Assembly (NCBI GenBank): GCA_902562285.1
Contig: CACESU010000003.1
Location: 1-64,000 of the forward strand
Direction: 5' to 3'
Source: an uncultured Alphaproteobacteria bacterium
GTDB lineage: Bacteria > Pseudomonadota > Alphaproteobacteria > Rhodobacterales > Rhodobacteraceae
DNA: 64,000 nt
This document shows positions 18,688 to 29,000 of the stretch, in pieces. How positions within the stretch are numbered: the first letter of the stretch is position 1; each line of letters begins with the position of its first letter. Position numbers and translations under genes: made by a program. Below the pieces are notes generated by a model that was not told where the DNA came from, did not search any database, and was given only the letters and a program-made list of their open reading frames with translations.

Positions 18688-19041
18688 CTATATAGGCATC
18701 AACAATGCACCAGCCTTACGATGACTTGAAATTGTTACGTTATAAGCTCTACACGCTGTTGGTGTAGAAAAACATTCTAATATAATATTATTTTTAATAA
18801 AAAAATCTTTAAACATATTAATAGGTTTTTTATTTCTAACACCCGTTCCAACAAACATTATATCCATATCAATTATATCAAATTTTGAAAATGAAAAATC
18901 ATTAAAGCCACTCCATTTACATATAGTATTGGTAAAAATAAATATACCACCCTCATAATACTTATTATTAATTTTAAAATTATTTTGACCATAACCTTGG
19001 ATAGAAATAACATCCTGAAAAGAAATTTCATTAAGTAACAT
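18688..19041 (-). CDS. Mth938-like domain protein (DUF498 family)
   Basis: 117-residue protein with the family motif MFVGTGVRNKKP and the ECFSTPTACRAYNV region. The family is related to the mitochondrial complex I assembly factor NDUFAF3. It lies 11 bases after secF, its usual place in alphaproteobacteria. Biochemical function is not established in bacteria. Confidence 0.82.
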   Translation of the reverse strand: MLLNEISFQDVISIQGYGQNNFKINNKYYEGGIFIFTNTICKWSGFNDFSFSKFDIIDMDIMFVGTGVRNKKPINMFKDFFIKNNIILECFSTPTACRAYNVTISSHRKAGALLMPI

Positions 19042-19052
19042 CGTAATTAATC

Positions 19053-20024
19053 CTATTCATCAAAATTTGTTCCTGGATTTCCAGAATTTTTATTACTCCA
19101 ATCTCTTTTGACACCCAGTTTAAGTAAGATAGAGGATGCAATAAAAATAGACGAATAAGTTCCTATTAGCACTCCCCAAATCATTGCAAATGTAAAACCT
19201 CTAATCACTTCACCACCAAAAATAAATAACGCTAAAAGAGCAAGTAATGTAGTTAAAGAGGTAATTATTGTTCTGCTGAGAGTTTCATTAATTGATTTGT
19301 TTAAAACTTCTAATAATTCTACTGATTGGTACTTTTTTAGGTTTTCTCTTATTCGATCAAAAACTATTACAGTATCATTTAATGAATAACCTACTATTGT
19401 TAAAAGAGCTGCAATTATAGATAAATTAAACTCTAAACCAATAATAGAGAAAATGCCAATTGTTATTAAAACATCATGAACTAAGGCAATAACTGCACCT
19501 AAGGAAAACTGCCATTCGAAACGAATCCAAATATAAAAAAGTACCGCAAACACTGCTAAACAAACTGCCAAAATAGCTTTTTGAACAAGTTCGCCCGATA
19601 TTTTTGATCCTACACTTTCTGTTTGTAAAAAAGATACCTCATTGAGATTATTACTCAAAGTTTTTTTAACATCGATGATCATATTGTTTTGAACCTCAGC
19701 ATTTCCTTCTTGTTGTTCAATTTTGATCAAAAACATTTGTTTTGGATTCCCAATTAATGTATCGGTTGGGTCTGAAATTTTTGTTACTACAGTATCTCCT
19801 AACTCTAGGTTATTTAAAGATTTTCTAATTTCTGATACAGAAGAACTATTTGAAGTTTTTATCATCAACATTGTTCCACCACGAAAATCTATTCCATAAT
19901 TTAAACCGTTAATTAAGTAAAATACAAAAGAAATCAATACTGCTAAAATCGATAACCATATAGCATATCTAGATTTGCCAAAAAAATTAATTGAAGTATT
20001 GTGAGGTAAAAATCTTAGTCTCAT
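19053..20024 (-). CDS. secF: Protein translocase subunit SecF
   Basis: Inner-membrane partner of SecD that uses the proton gradient to complete protein export through SecYEG. Features: N-terminal TM followed by NGLNYGIDFRGGTMLMI, a small periplasmic domain, and the TM4-5 region with VGYSLNDTVIVFDRIREN, the SecF signature. Length 323 fits. It lies eight bases after secD and before the Mth938-like gene. Confidence 0.95.
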   Translation of the reverse strand: MRLRFLPHNTSINFFGKSRYAIWLSILAVLISFVFYLINGLNYGIDFRGGTMLMIKTSNSSSVSEIRKSLNNLELGDTVVTKISDPTDTLIGNPKQMFLIKIEQQEGNAEVQNNMIIDVKKTLSNNLNEVSFLQTESVGSKISGELVQKAILAVCLAVFAVLFYIWIRFEWQFSLGAVIALVHDVLITIGIFSIIGLEFNLSIIAALLTIVGYSLNDTVIVFDRIRENLKKYQSVELLEVLNKSINETLSRTIITSLTTLLALLALFIFGGEVIRGFTFAMIWGVLIGTYSSIFIASSILLKLGVKRDWSNKNSGNPGTNFDE

Positions 20025-20032
20025 AATTGTAA

Positions 20033-21673
20033 CTATAAATTTAAAATTTTAGGCTTTTTAAATCCAAAATAAATTGAGATTAGTAGCCTGGTTAAATAAA
20101 CAGCTGTAAATACAGATGTCATAATCCCAATTCCCAATGTAACTGAAAAACCTTTAATTGGACCTGAGCCCAGTGAAAATAAAATTATTGCTGCAATAAA
20201 TGTTGTAACATTTGCATCAATTATTGAAGTTAAAGCTTTTTCGTAACCCAATTCAATTGCTCTGTACAAGCTTTTATTGGTTTTAATTTCTTCCTTAATT
20301 CGTTCAAAAATCAAGACATTGGCATCAACTGCCATTCCAATAGTAAGTACAATACCTGCAATTCCAGGTAGAGTAAGTGTAGCTGCAAAATATGCCATAA
20401 TTGAAAAAATTAATGCGATATTAAAAATTAAACCAACATTGGCAAATAGTCCAAATAAACCATACGAAGCAATCATAAATAAAAGAACTAATATACCAGC
20501 AATTATTGCTGCAATTTTTCCTGATTTGATACTATCTGCACCTAATTCAGGTCCAACTGTTCTTTGTTCTAAAACTTGAATAGCAGCAGGTAAAGCTCCT
20601 GCTCTAAGAAGAATAGCTAATCTATTACTCTCATCAACTGAAAAATTACCAGTAATAATTCCTGCTCCTCCCGGTATATAACTCTGAATAATTGGAGCTG
20701 AAATCACTTGTTTATCGAGAACTATAGCAAATGGATTTCCAATATTGTCTTTAGTATATTCACCAAATTTTCTGCCTCCAATAGGATTAAATTGGAAAGA
20801 TACAGCTGGCCTATTGTTTTGATCAAAAGAAGGCTGCGCATTAGTTAGTTGAGAGCCTGAAACAACAAATTTTTTCTCTAATTCTAGACAATTATCAGTG
20901 TCATCAAAATTTTCTACAATAATAGAGTTAATCACAGGCTTTTTATCACAAGAAACATTATTTTTAATTACAGGATGAAAAGTAAGCTTGGCTGTTTTGC
21001 CAATAAGCTGTAATAATTCTTCTGCAGAACCTAAGCCAGGAACTTGAATTAAAATTCTTCTACTTCCTTGTTTTTGTATTGTAGGTTCTCTAGTACCAGC
21101 TTCATCCACTCTTCTTCTTATAATTTCTAATGATTGATCCATTGTTTGGTTATCTATTTTTCTTTTTTCCTGTTCGTCAAAAGAAACTTTAACTTTATTA
21201 TCTTCAAATTTTAAAATTTCTAAAATATTAGTTTTAGAAGATAATTCTTTATTTAAAAATGAAATAGCTTTTTCGATTCCCTCTTTTTTACTAATAGTAA
21301 CTATTAAACTGTCATTTAAGGCAGAAACTTCTTGGGAAAATGAACCAACTTCATTTCTAATGGCCCTTAAATTTTTTCTAATTTCAGGCCAAAAATTTTG
21401 TATTCTTTCAGAGTAGACGTCTTCTAAATTCACTTCTACTAGCACATGTGCACCTCCTCTCAAATCAAGACCTAAATTGACTAAATCTGAGGGTGCCCAA
21501 TCGTACCATAATTGGGTTTCTAAAAGTGGTTTTTGAGTTTCCACTAATTCTGATTTTTTCAAATCATTATATTTCTCCACTTGCGAATAGAAAAAATGCG
21601 GTGAGAAACTATAAATACCCCAGAGACAAGGCATAAGTATAAGCAATATTTTCCATAATGGGAATTTTAACAT
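20033..21673 (-). CDS. secD: Protein translocase subunit SecD
   Basis: Larger SecDF subunit, 546 residues. LGLDLRGGAHVLVEV marks the region after TM1, the periplasmic domain contains RRRVDEAGTREPTIQKQG, and the C-terminal membrane half has AVDANVLIFERIKEE and the GPIKGFSVTLGIGI motif. It lies between yajC and secF in the standard yajC-secD-secF order, transcribed right to left. Confidence 0.95.
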   Translation of the reverse strand: MLKFPLWKILLILMPCLWGIYSFSPHFFYSQVEKYNDLKKSELVETQKPLLETQLWYDWAPSDLVNLGLDLRGGAHVLVEVNLEDVYSERIQNFWPEIRKNLRAIRNEVGSFSQEVSALNDSLIVTISKKEGIEKAISFLNKELSSKTNILEILKFEDNKVKVSFDEQEKRKIDNQTMDQSLEIIRRRVDEAGTREPTIQKQGSRRILIQVPGLGSAEELLQLIGKTAKLTFHPVIKNNVSCDKKPVINSIIVENFDDTDNCLELEKKFVVSGSQLTNAQPSFDQNNRPAVSFQFNPIGGRKFGEYTKDNIGNPFAIVLDKQVISAPIIQSYIPGGAGIITGNFSVDESNRLAILLRAGALPAAIQVLEQRTVGPELGADSIKSGKIAAIIAGILVLLFMIASYGLFGLFANVGLIFNIALIFSIMAYFAATLTLPGIAGIVLTIGMAVDANVLIFERIKEEIKTNKSLYRAIELGYEKALTSIIDANVTTFIAAIILFSLGSGPIKGFSVTLGIGIMTSVFTAVYLTRLLISIYFGFKKPKILNL

Positions 21674-21706
21674 TTTTTGTAAACTTAAAACTATTAAAGT
21701 TTAAGA

Positions 21707-22021
21707 CTATTTCTTATTTATTACATTTACCACAGTCGACCTCATGACACGAACCTTAGTGTTTACTGCTATCTCAACTTCAATCTCACTATCATCTTTT
21801 ATTTTAGAGACTTTACCAATAATGCCACCCTGTGTTAAAATCTGATCTCCTCTTTTTAAAGCATTAACCATCAAATTATGTTCTTTCGCTTTTTTTTGTT
21901 GGGGTCTGATTATTATAAAATACATAATAAGAAATATAAGAAGAAGTGGGACTAATGAACCTATTGTGGAACCAAACCCCCCTGATCCAGTGGATTGTGC
22001 AAAAGCAGGAGTAACAAACAT
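21707..22021 (-). CDS. yajC: Preprotein translocase subunit YajC
   Basis: Small single-span accessory protein of the Sec translocon. The membrane helix is LVPLLLIFLIMYFIIIRPQ, followed by the family pattern RPQQKKAKEHNLMVNALKRGDQILTQGGIIGKV. 104 residues is normal. The N-terminus (FVTPAFAQSTG) looks like a cleavable signal sequence, a feature often annotated in alphaproteobacterial YajC. First gene of the yajC-secD-secF-Mth938 run. Confidence 0.95.
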   Translation of the reverse strand: MFVTPAFAQSTGSGGFGSTIGSLVPLLLIFLIMYFIIIRPQQKKAKEHNLMVNALKRGDQILTQGGIIGKVSKIKDDSEIEVEIAVNTKVRVMRSTVVNVINKK

Positions 22022-22151
22022 TTTACAACCTTTCGATTATTTTATCTTTTTAATATTAAAAGTGAATTAGGATTTATAAATTTATAATATTAATTATTTA
22101 AAAGGGCTTGATCGGTCAAGTATAATAATAATACAGAAAGAAGATTTTAGT

Positions 22152-22499
22152 CTAATTTTTTTGGTTGTTAGAAAAACTATTAGAAAAAGCATTAAGTTCT
22201 TCTATAGTTAAATTTGAAAACCTAGACCTTAATTTCGATTTTTCAAAATTCTTTTTCTTTTCATTACTTAATTCCCCAGGTAATGGTTTCCACTCTAATA
22301 CAAGGTTTCCCTTCTTAAGTTTTGCAGGTAGTGTTAAACCATATCGATTTGCGAGTTTTTCAAATTCGTATCTTAAATTTTCTAAATCTCTTACTTCGAA
22401 ACCTTTAGGAAATATAACCTGACCAAGATTATCATCCAAGTCAGTATTATCATTTATTAGAAACTCCATAAAAGAAATTTGAGTAGGCTTTGTTTCCAT
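22152..22499 (-). CDS. Hypothetical protein upstream of yajC
   Basis: About 115 residues starting at METKPTQISF, chosen because GGAGAG lies at suitable distance from this ATG; the ORF track's GTG at 22517 is less likely. It has no signal peptide or membrane span. The middle (FPKGFEVRDLENLRYEFEKLANRYGLTLPAKLKKG) looks helical with a conserved-looking charged pattern, and the C-terminus is Asn/Lys-rich. I do not recognise the family. It is separated from yajC by 130 bases and may belong to the same operon. Confidence 0.6.
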   Translation of the reverse strand: METKPTQISFMEFLINDNTDLDDNLGQVIFPKGFEVRDLENLRYEFEKLANRYGLTLPAKLKKGNLVLEWKPLPGELSNEKKKNFEKSKLRSRFSNLTIEELNAFSNSFSNNQKN

Positions 22500-22519
22500 C
22501 ATACTCTCCCACTGCACTA

Positions 22520-22920
22520 TATATATTTATTTTAAATATAATTTCAACTATATTTAGTGTTTCCAATAATTGTCCATTTTATAAAATAGAAGATTTAATA
22601 GCACGAAACTATTTTAAGGATATCTTGGTAACCAAAAAAACAATTTATTTCTGAATAATTATAATCAACTATTAAAGTTATTAATTCTTAAAATTAATTC
22701 TTTTGTTTTTTAAAATTTTGATTTTTTAAATCAAATTTTGTTATGTCTTTTCTTTTAGTAATTAAGTTCTATATCTATATCACCTGCGAAAGCACTTAAG
22801 TAAAGGTATATAAAAATTACAGTATAAAATATAATAAATTTTCTTATTTTTAAAGTGTATAATATTAGAGTTAAATATATCATAACATAACAAATTTATA
22901 ACGAAGAAAACAAAAAATAT
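22520..22920. other. Intergenic region of about 400 bases
   Basis: Very AT-rich spacer between two minus-strand hypothetical genes. I see no tRNA and no convincing ORF. The stretch near 22814-22836 matches 22 of 23 bases with a site near 52532, upstream of mcl; both contain a TTACAG core. It probably holds the promoter of the gene to its left. Confidence 0.4.
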
Positions 22921-23280
22921 CTATTTAATCAATCTACATTTACTAAACCAAAACCATCTTCTTTCAATGCTAGGGAAAAAAACATAAATAAGAAATGTTG
23001 TATCTGATACTGGAGTAGCAGTAACTATTGTTCCATTTGGAGACAAAAATAAATCATAGTTAGGTAAGCTTAATGAAAGCTGTGAAAATTTTGGAATTTC
23101 TTTAGGTAAATTATTACTGCTTCTTAGGTTTAAAGTTCCACTTTCTATACTCGCAGTAAATGTAACTTTATCTTTCTCAAGAGTTAAAGTATTAGTCCAA
23201 GCATCACAAATATAGTTATTTGCAAAAACTTTGCTTGTTAAAAATATTATTAATAAAATTATGTAGAAAAAACGGTTCAT
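22921..23280 (-). CDS. Hypothetical exported protein
   Basis: 119 residues with a clear N-terminal signal peptide (FFYIILLIIFLTSKVFANN, likely cut after VFA). The mature part is beta-rich, has a Cys near each end (NYICDAW and FSKCRLI) that could form a disulfide, and no recognised domain. It is divergent from the acyl-CoA synthetase gene, with about 95 bases between them. Function unknown. Confidence 0.6.
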   Translation of the reverse strand: MNRFFYIILLIIFLTSKVFANNYICDAWTNTLTLEKDKVTFTASIESGTLNLRSSNNLPKEIPKFSQLSLSLPNYDLFLSPNGTIVTATPVSDTTFLIYVFFPSIERRWFWFSKCRLIK

Positions 23281-23374
23281 TAATTTTATAAAATTATGAA
23301 AAAGATTCTAAATTCTTAAATTAAACAATTTTTATTAATATAACTACTTAATATTTTAAGAGAAAAGGGTAAGA

Positions 23375-24892
23375 ATGTATAAAAATATAAAAAAAAACAT
23401 TGAAAACTCAGATAGAATTGCCTTTGAATCCCCAAATAGAGAGGCATTAAGTTATAGTGAACTCCACAAAACCTTGGATCAAATTGAAATTGATTTTTTG
23501 AATTTATTAATAAATCGTGAAGATACAGTCGCAATTGTATTACCTAATGGTCCTGATTTAGGCCTATTATTTATTGCTTGCTCATGTTTTGCAATTTCAG
23601 CTCCACTTAATCCAAATTATAGTAAAAGTGAGTTCATATTCTATTTATCTGATTTAAAAGCGAAATTTCTTATAGTGGATCCAAAACTAAAAACTGAAGC
23701 TTCGAAAGCTGCAACAGAACTGGGAATAACTATTATTCATCTTTCACCTGAACAGAAAGCTGGGAAATTTAATTTAAAAATTGATAAGAAAAGTTCACAT
23801 AGTACTATTGTTAAACAAAATTTTATGAATAATACTTCTCTTTTACTTCATACTTCAGGTACAACATCTAAACCAAAACTTGTCCAACTGACTTCATATA
23901 ATTTAATTAATTCTGCACTAAATATAGGAAGAACTTTAGACTTAAACGAAAAAGATTGCTGTCTAAACATTATGCCATTATTCCACATACATGGTCTTGT
24001 TGCAGTATTACTTTCTTGTATACTATTTAATGTAAAACTTGTTTTCACAAATGGTTTTAATGCCCTAGTCTTTTTCAAACTTTTACACCAATTTAAACCT
24101 ACATGGTATAGTGGAGTACCTACAATGCACCAAGCTATACTTCAAAGAGCAAAAAATAATAAGAAAATTATAGAGAATAACTCCCTACGATTTATTCGAT
24201 CTTCATCAGCAGCAATGCCTAAACCAGTGTTACTTGAAATGGAAAAAACATTTAATTGTCCTGTAATTGAAGCCTATGGAATGACTGAAGCTTCTCATCA
24301 AATTGCATCTAATCCACTTCCTCCAAGGGTAAGAAAAAATGGAACTGTGGGTATAGGAAATGGCACATTAGTTGAGATAATGGACAAGGAAGGTAATATT
24401 TTAGAAAAAAATAAAGTTGGTGAAATTGTAATCAAGGGAGAAACTGTAATTAAACAATATGCAAACAATGAAAAAGCTACTCTTTCTTCTTTTAAAAATG
24501 GTTGGTTTAAAACTGGAGACTTAGGTTCCATTGATGCAGACGGATATATAAAAGTTACAGGAAGAATTAAAGAGATTATTAACAAAGGTGGTGAAAAGAT
24601 TTCACCCAAAGAAATAGATGATATACTGCAAGAAATGAGTGAAATAGAACAAGTTGTCTGCTTTCCTTTTTCTAGCGATAGGTATGGTGAAGAAATTGGT
24701 TGTGCTATAGTTTTAAAAGAAAATATAAATATTTCAGAAAAAGAAATAACTGAGTATGCTTCTAAGCATATAGCCAAATTCAAAATACCAAGTAAATTTA
24801 TTTTTCTTGATGAAATTCCAAAAGGTCCTACTGGGAAACTCCAAAGAATTGGTTTATCTAAAATATTAGGTTTAGAAAATGAGTATAAGTGA
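23375..24892 (+). CDS. AMP-dependent acyl-CoA synthetase, oxalate-CoA ligase-like
   Basis: ANL-superfamily ligase of 505 residues that activates a carboxylic acid via acyl-AMP. The P-loop is LLLHTSGTTSKPK, then YGMTEASHQIASNPLPP (the His-Gln after TEAS is typical of the Pcs60/AAE3 oxalyl-CoA synthetase group), the Asp in WFKTGDLG, and the C-terminal catalytic Lys in GPTGKLQR. Oxalate is the best-guess substrate from this group, but short- or medium-chain acids are possible. Its 3' end overlaps the next gene by 14 bases, so the two are coupled. Confidence 0.82.
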   Translation: MYKNIKKNIENSDRIAFESPNREALSYSELHKTLDQIEIDFLNLLINREDTVAIVLPNGPDLGLLFIACSCFAISAPLNPNYSKSEFIFYLSDLKAKFLIVDPKLKTEASKAATELGITIIHLSPEQKAGKFNLKIDKKSSHSTIVKQNFMNNTSLLLHTSGTTSKPKLVQLTSYNLINSALNIGRTLDLNEKDCCLNIMPLFHIHGLVAVLLSCILFNVKLVFTNGFNALVFFKLLHQFKPTWYSGVPTMHQAILQRAKNNKKIIENNSLRFIRSSSAAMPKPVLLEMEKTFNCPVIEAYGMTEASHQIASNPLPPRVRKNGTVGIGNGTLVEIMDKEGNILEKNKVGEIVIKGETVIKQYANNEKATLSSFKNGWFKTGDLGSIDADGYIKVTGRIKEIINKGGEKISPKEIDDILQEMSEIEQVVCFPFSSDRYGEEIGCAIVLKENINISEKEITEYASKHIAKFKIPSKFIFLDEIPKGPTGKLQRIGLSKILGLENEYK

Positions 24893-25874
24893 AATAAGCA
24901 AACATTTTTGTATTTTTGGAGTAGGAGCAATAGGTGGTTTAATCACCGCTAATTTAAAAAAAAATGGTTATAACGTATCTTGCATAGCACGTGGGAGTAC
25001 ATATGATAAAATTTCAAAAAATGGCATTACTATTATATCAAATTCTGAAAGAAGCCAGTTTTTCCCTACAGTCTATAAAATAGATGAAGAAATTCCTCCT
25101 ATCGATTATTTATTTATTACTGTGAAGGCGAATACTCTTCCTGCAGTTGCCACAGATTTAAAACAACATATAACCAAAAATACTAATATTATAACAGGTA
25201 TGAATGGCATTCCACACTGGTATTTCAGCGGATTAAATTCTAAATTTAAACCGCTCAGAATAGAAGCTGTTGATCCAAAAGGATTAGTCTCTAATTGTTT
25301 ACCTCCAAAAAAAATAATTGGTTCTGTAATTTATCCAGCAGCTAAACTAATTGAACCAGGCGTAATTAAACATATAAGTGGGAATAAAATCACTATTGGC
25401 GATCCAAGCAGTATGAATACTGAAAGTATTAATATCTTATCTAATGCGCTTAATAATTCCGGATTTAGAGCTCCTATAAAGAAAAATATAAGAGATGAAA
25501 TTTGGATAAAATTACTTGGAAATGTAGCTTTCAATCCATTATCAGTTCTAACTGGAGGTACTCTAGAAGAAATGTGTAAAAACCCTGAAACTAGATCAAT
25601 TGTTGAGGAAATAATGATTGAAACAAGATCAATAGGTGAGAAATTGGGAGCTAGTTTTCCTATTTCTATAGACAAAAGAATTAAAGGTGCAGAAGCAGTT
25701 GGAGATCATAAGACTTCAATGTTACAAGATTTTGAGGCAAATAAACAAATGGAATTTGATGCTATTGTTACTTCAGTTCAAGAATTAGGAAAATTAACTA
25801 ATTCTTCTACCAAAGTATTAGACATAGTAGCAAAAATTTTAAAACTTAAGATTAGTTTATTAAATCTTCAATAA
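24879..25874 (+). CDS. 2-dehydropantoate 2-reductase family (ApbA/PanE)
   Basis: NADPH-dependent ketopantoate reductase family enzyme of 331 residues: nucleotide motif FGVGAIGGLIT near residue 14, the central VKANTL with catalytic Lys, and the C-terminal helical domain with KLLGNVAFNPLSVLTGGTLEE. The family acts in pantothenate synthesis, but many paralogs reduce other 2-oxo acids. Translational overlap with a CoA ligase suggests a specialised pathway rather than the housekeeping PanE. Confidence 0.78.
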   Translation: MSISEISKHFCIFGVGAIGGLITANLKKNGYNVSCIARGSTYDKISKNGITIISNSERSQFFPTVYKIDEEIPPIDYLFITVKANTLPAVATDLKQHITKNTNIITGMNGIPHWYFSGLNSKFKPLRIEAVDPKGLVSNCLPPKKIIGSVIYPAAKLIEPGVIKHISGNKITIGDPSSMNTESINILSNALNNSGFRAPIKKNIRDEIWIKLLGNVAFNPLSVLTGGTLEEMCKNPETRSIVEEIMIETRSIGEKLGASFPISIDKRIKGAEAVGDHKTSMLQDFEANKQMEFDAIVTSVQELGKLTNSSTKVLDIVAKILKLKISLLNLQ

Positions 25875-25899
25875 AATAATCGATATATTTCAATCACTT

Positions 25900-25920
25900 A
25901 AAAAAAATATATTTTTTTTA
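25900..25920 (+). terminator. A/T-only hairpin with T-run
   Basis: Eight A, TATA, eight T: a self-complementary 20-base stretch followed by more T, 26 bases after the ApbA-like stop. It has the shape of a weak intrinsic terminator, useful on either strand. In DNA this AT-rich, chance is possible. Confidence 0.4.
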
Positions 25921-25980
25921 TTTTTTTTCTAAACTTTTTTAAAAATCAGTCGTTAAGGTTATAAAATTTAAAATCTGCTA

Positions 25981-25996
25981 TATGGTTGGAACCATA
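25981..25996. promoter_or_regulatory. Inverted repeat upstream of the giant repeat protein
   Basis: TATGGTTGGAACCATA: perfect 7-base arms around GG, 22 bases before the ATG. It could be an operator or an RNA hairpin in the leader. No regulator family is assigned. Confidence 0.4.
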
Positions 25997-26018
25997 CCAT
26001 TAGCATAGGGGTACATAA

Positions 26019-29000
26019 ATGACTAGAATTTCATCTGTTTCCATGGTTATGGAAACTTATTATAAATTAACTCAGACGCCATCTGAAATGGAAGAGGAGT
26101 TAAAAAAAGAATTATCCAATCAAAATAAGCAGCAAAGTGGTGATACATCCACCTTAGATGATCTCACTGAAGTAGTGGGTACTATTAAAGATGAAATTCA
26201 ATTTTTAAATAAGGCAAAAAATACATTTAATGAAATATATAAAATTGTTGATGAAGCTCATAATTATTTAAAAAACTTAAATCATGAAGCTATCTCTGGA
26301 CTTAGTCAGACTAATTTAAAAAATAAACTAGATGGTTACATCTCATCCATAAGATTAGCAGTATCAAATGATGGTGGTACTAATTTCTCTGAAGAACTTA
26401 TTAAATATATAGAAAAACTTACAGATGTAAATATTGACGATATTTGGAAAACTTTGAGTTCACATGAAGTTCAGGGAAAATCACATTTAGTTGGTGGCCT
26501 AAACTCGAATGTTTCAACAAATCAGATTATAAGTGGTAAACAGATTCAAATACAAGATGCGCAAAATACATTAAATCTAAATCAACTAAATAGCCAAAGT
26601 GTTAGTGTTCTAGCTTCTTCAATAAACGGATCATCAACTCTTGGTGTTTATGCAAAAGCAAAAAATAATGTCTCATTTTCAAATTTAAGCTCAACTGGAA
26701 CTTATTCTTTTAAAATTACCAATACAAAAACAGGTGGATCAGGTCATTCTCTATCTGGAATAACTATTTCTGATGTAAATAATTTAACACCTTTTTATGA
26801 CGCTGTTAATAATAGCGCTGGCTCTACCGGAGTAATAGCTAAAATAAATGCAGATTTATCAGTAGTAACATTAGTCGATAATATAGGTGATAATATAAAT
26901 CTTTCTAATTTTACAACAACAAGTGGAAATCCTACTTTAAATATATTTTCTGAGTATAATCGTAGTTCTAGAGATGCCAGTTTGGCAAACATAACCGTAC
27001 ATTTCAAAGATGACTCAAATATAGGAGATGACGGTGAGCTAAGAGGAGGTTATGTTGAGTTTTTTACATACGACAAATTAAATAATGAAAGTATTTCTAT
27101 TGACACAAGCACAGTAGTTAAAGTCGATCTAAACGAAGTTTCAATAGTTGGTGATCAAATATATGTTGGTTTGGGTGATTCCGATTCATCTCAAATAGGA
27201 TATATTGATCCAACATTAAATGGTCAAAACGGTCAAAGACTTCGTTTTAAATTTTATGATGAAAATCCTAGCGGTACACAAACCATATTTATTAACGAAA
27301 CTATTCTCCAAAATTTATCCAATCTAGTTACATTTAATAATGTTAATATGGATTTAACAAATGATCCTGATGATTTAGAAAGGGATCCAAGAATAGAAAC
27401 AGTAACTGCGGATATTAATGCTAATATCTATAGTACTGGAATTGCTGAAAGTCCTGTTACTTCTACCTCTAATGCTATAGCAACTGCGAACTATGGACTT
27501 ACAAACACTCATGACGTTACAATAACAGGAACTTTTCAATATGTTGGAAATACTAGTGATATTTCAAGAACTGTAACAATTGAGCAAAATGCAAGCGCAA
27601 AACTTTTAGCAGAACAGTTAAATACAATTGCAACTCCAACAAATACGTCATTTTCTGCCACAAATAATGTTATTATTTCGCATGCAGAAGCCTTAGGAGC
27701 TGTTTCATTTAATTTAGCAAGTCATAACAAAACCTCAGGAATAATAGGTACTTCAGATATTTCAGCAAATATTACAGAAACTGGTAAACAAATTCGTATT
27801 CAAAGATTTGGAGCTTTAGGAAATACTAGATCTTTCACAATTACAGGAACAGGGTCTGATGGAAGTGTTTTAAATGAAACAATAGCTAATGTAGCAGCAA
27901 ATTCTACAGCTACTGGTTCTAGTTTTTTTTCAACTGTTCATAGTATTGTGACAGATGGTCCTTTAGGTGGGGATGGAATTTTTGATATAGGAACATCAAC
28001 AGATAATGATGAAATAATAAGTGCACCTGGAGGTGTGGGATATAGCGAGCCCACCTTAACTAGTTTTAAAATCAATGGTTCTGCAGCTGCTGATAAAAAT
28101 GTAGCCAGACTTACTTACCATGACGGTAACGCAGAAAGAAATCTAACTAATTTAAAAAATGCTATTAATGCTCAACAGGGAACTACTGGAATTCAAGCAC
28201 AAGATTATGGAGATAGTCAGGCTTTAATATTAACACACTCATCAGGGGAGAATATTGTAATAAGTGAACTAAGTGGTGTAGGGCTTCGAGTTCAAGCTGC
28301 TGAATTTCATGGTTTCGGTACAGTAAATACAGCTAGAACCCTTGATGCAGCGAGAAATTTAGACTTCATCACTGACAAAAGATTTGTAGCGATTACTCCT
28401 ACAAGCTCAGGTTCAATTACTGCTGATTATACCATCACGGGAACAAATTTTTCTGGCAGCACAATTTCTGAAACAATTTCTGGAATTAACCCAAGTGGGG
28501 GTACCCAATACTCTAAACAATCCTTTTCTACAGTTTCTCAAATCACTACTTCAAATGTAACTTCTGATGTAACACTCATAGGACATGTAGATACAGATGG
28601 TAGTAGTAATTTGGTAGCTAATTCTATTATAGCTGATGATGCAAGTAATACCGCTAGGCCATTAGAAAATGATGGAACAACTAAAAGTGAAATATCTTTA
28701 AATGGAACTAGTGTGTCGGGTACTGCAGACTTGCTAAGTGCTACAGACGGACAATTTGTGACAGTAACAGCTGATGCAGGATCACCAGTTCTTACAGTAA
28801 GAATAAATGGAAGAAATTATTTAGGAGATGCACTTGAAAGAGATATTGAAATTGTACCAGGTTCAACTGTAACAATAAATTCAAATGGTGACTCAGACAG
28901 GTTTGCAACCGTTCATCGAATGAGAACTTTGGGCTCTATGATAGGAGAAAGAATAAATATACAAAATGCTGGATCTAGACAAACTCAGTTCACAATTTCA

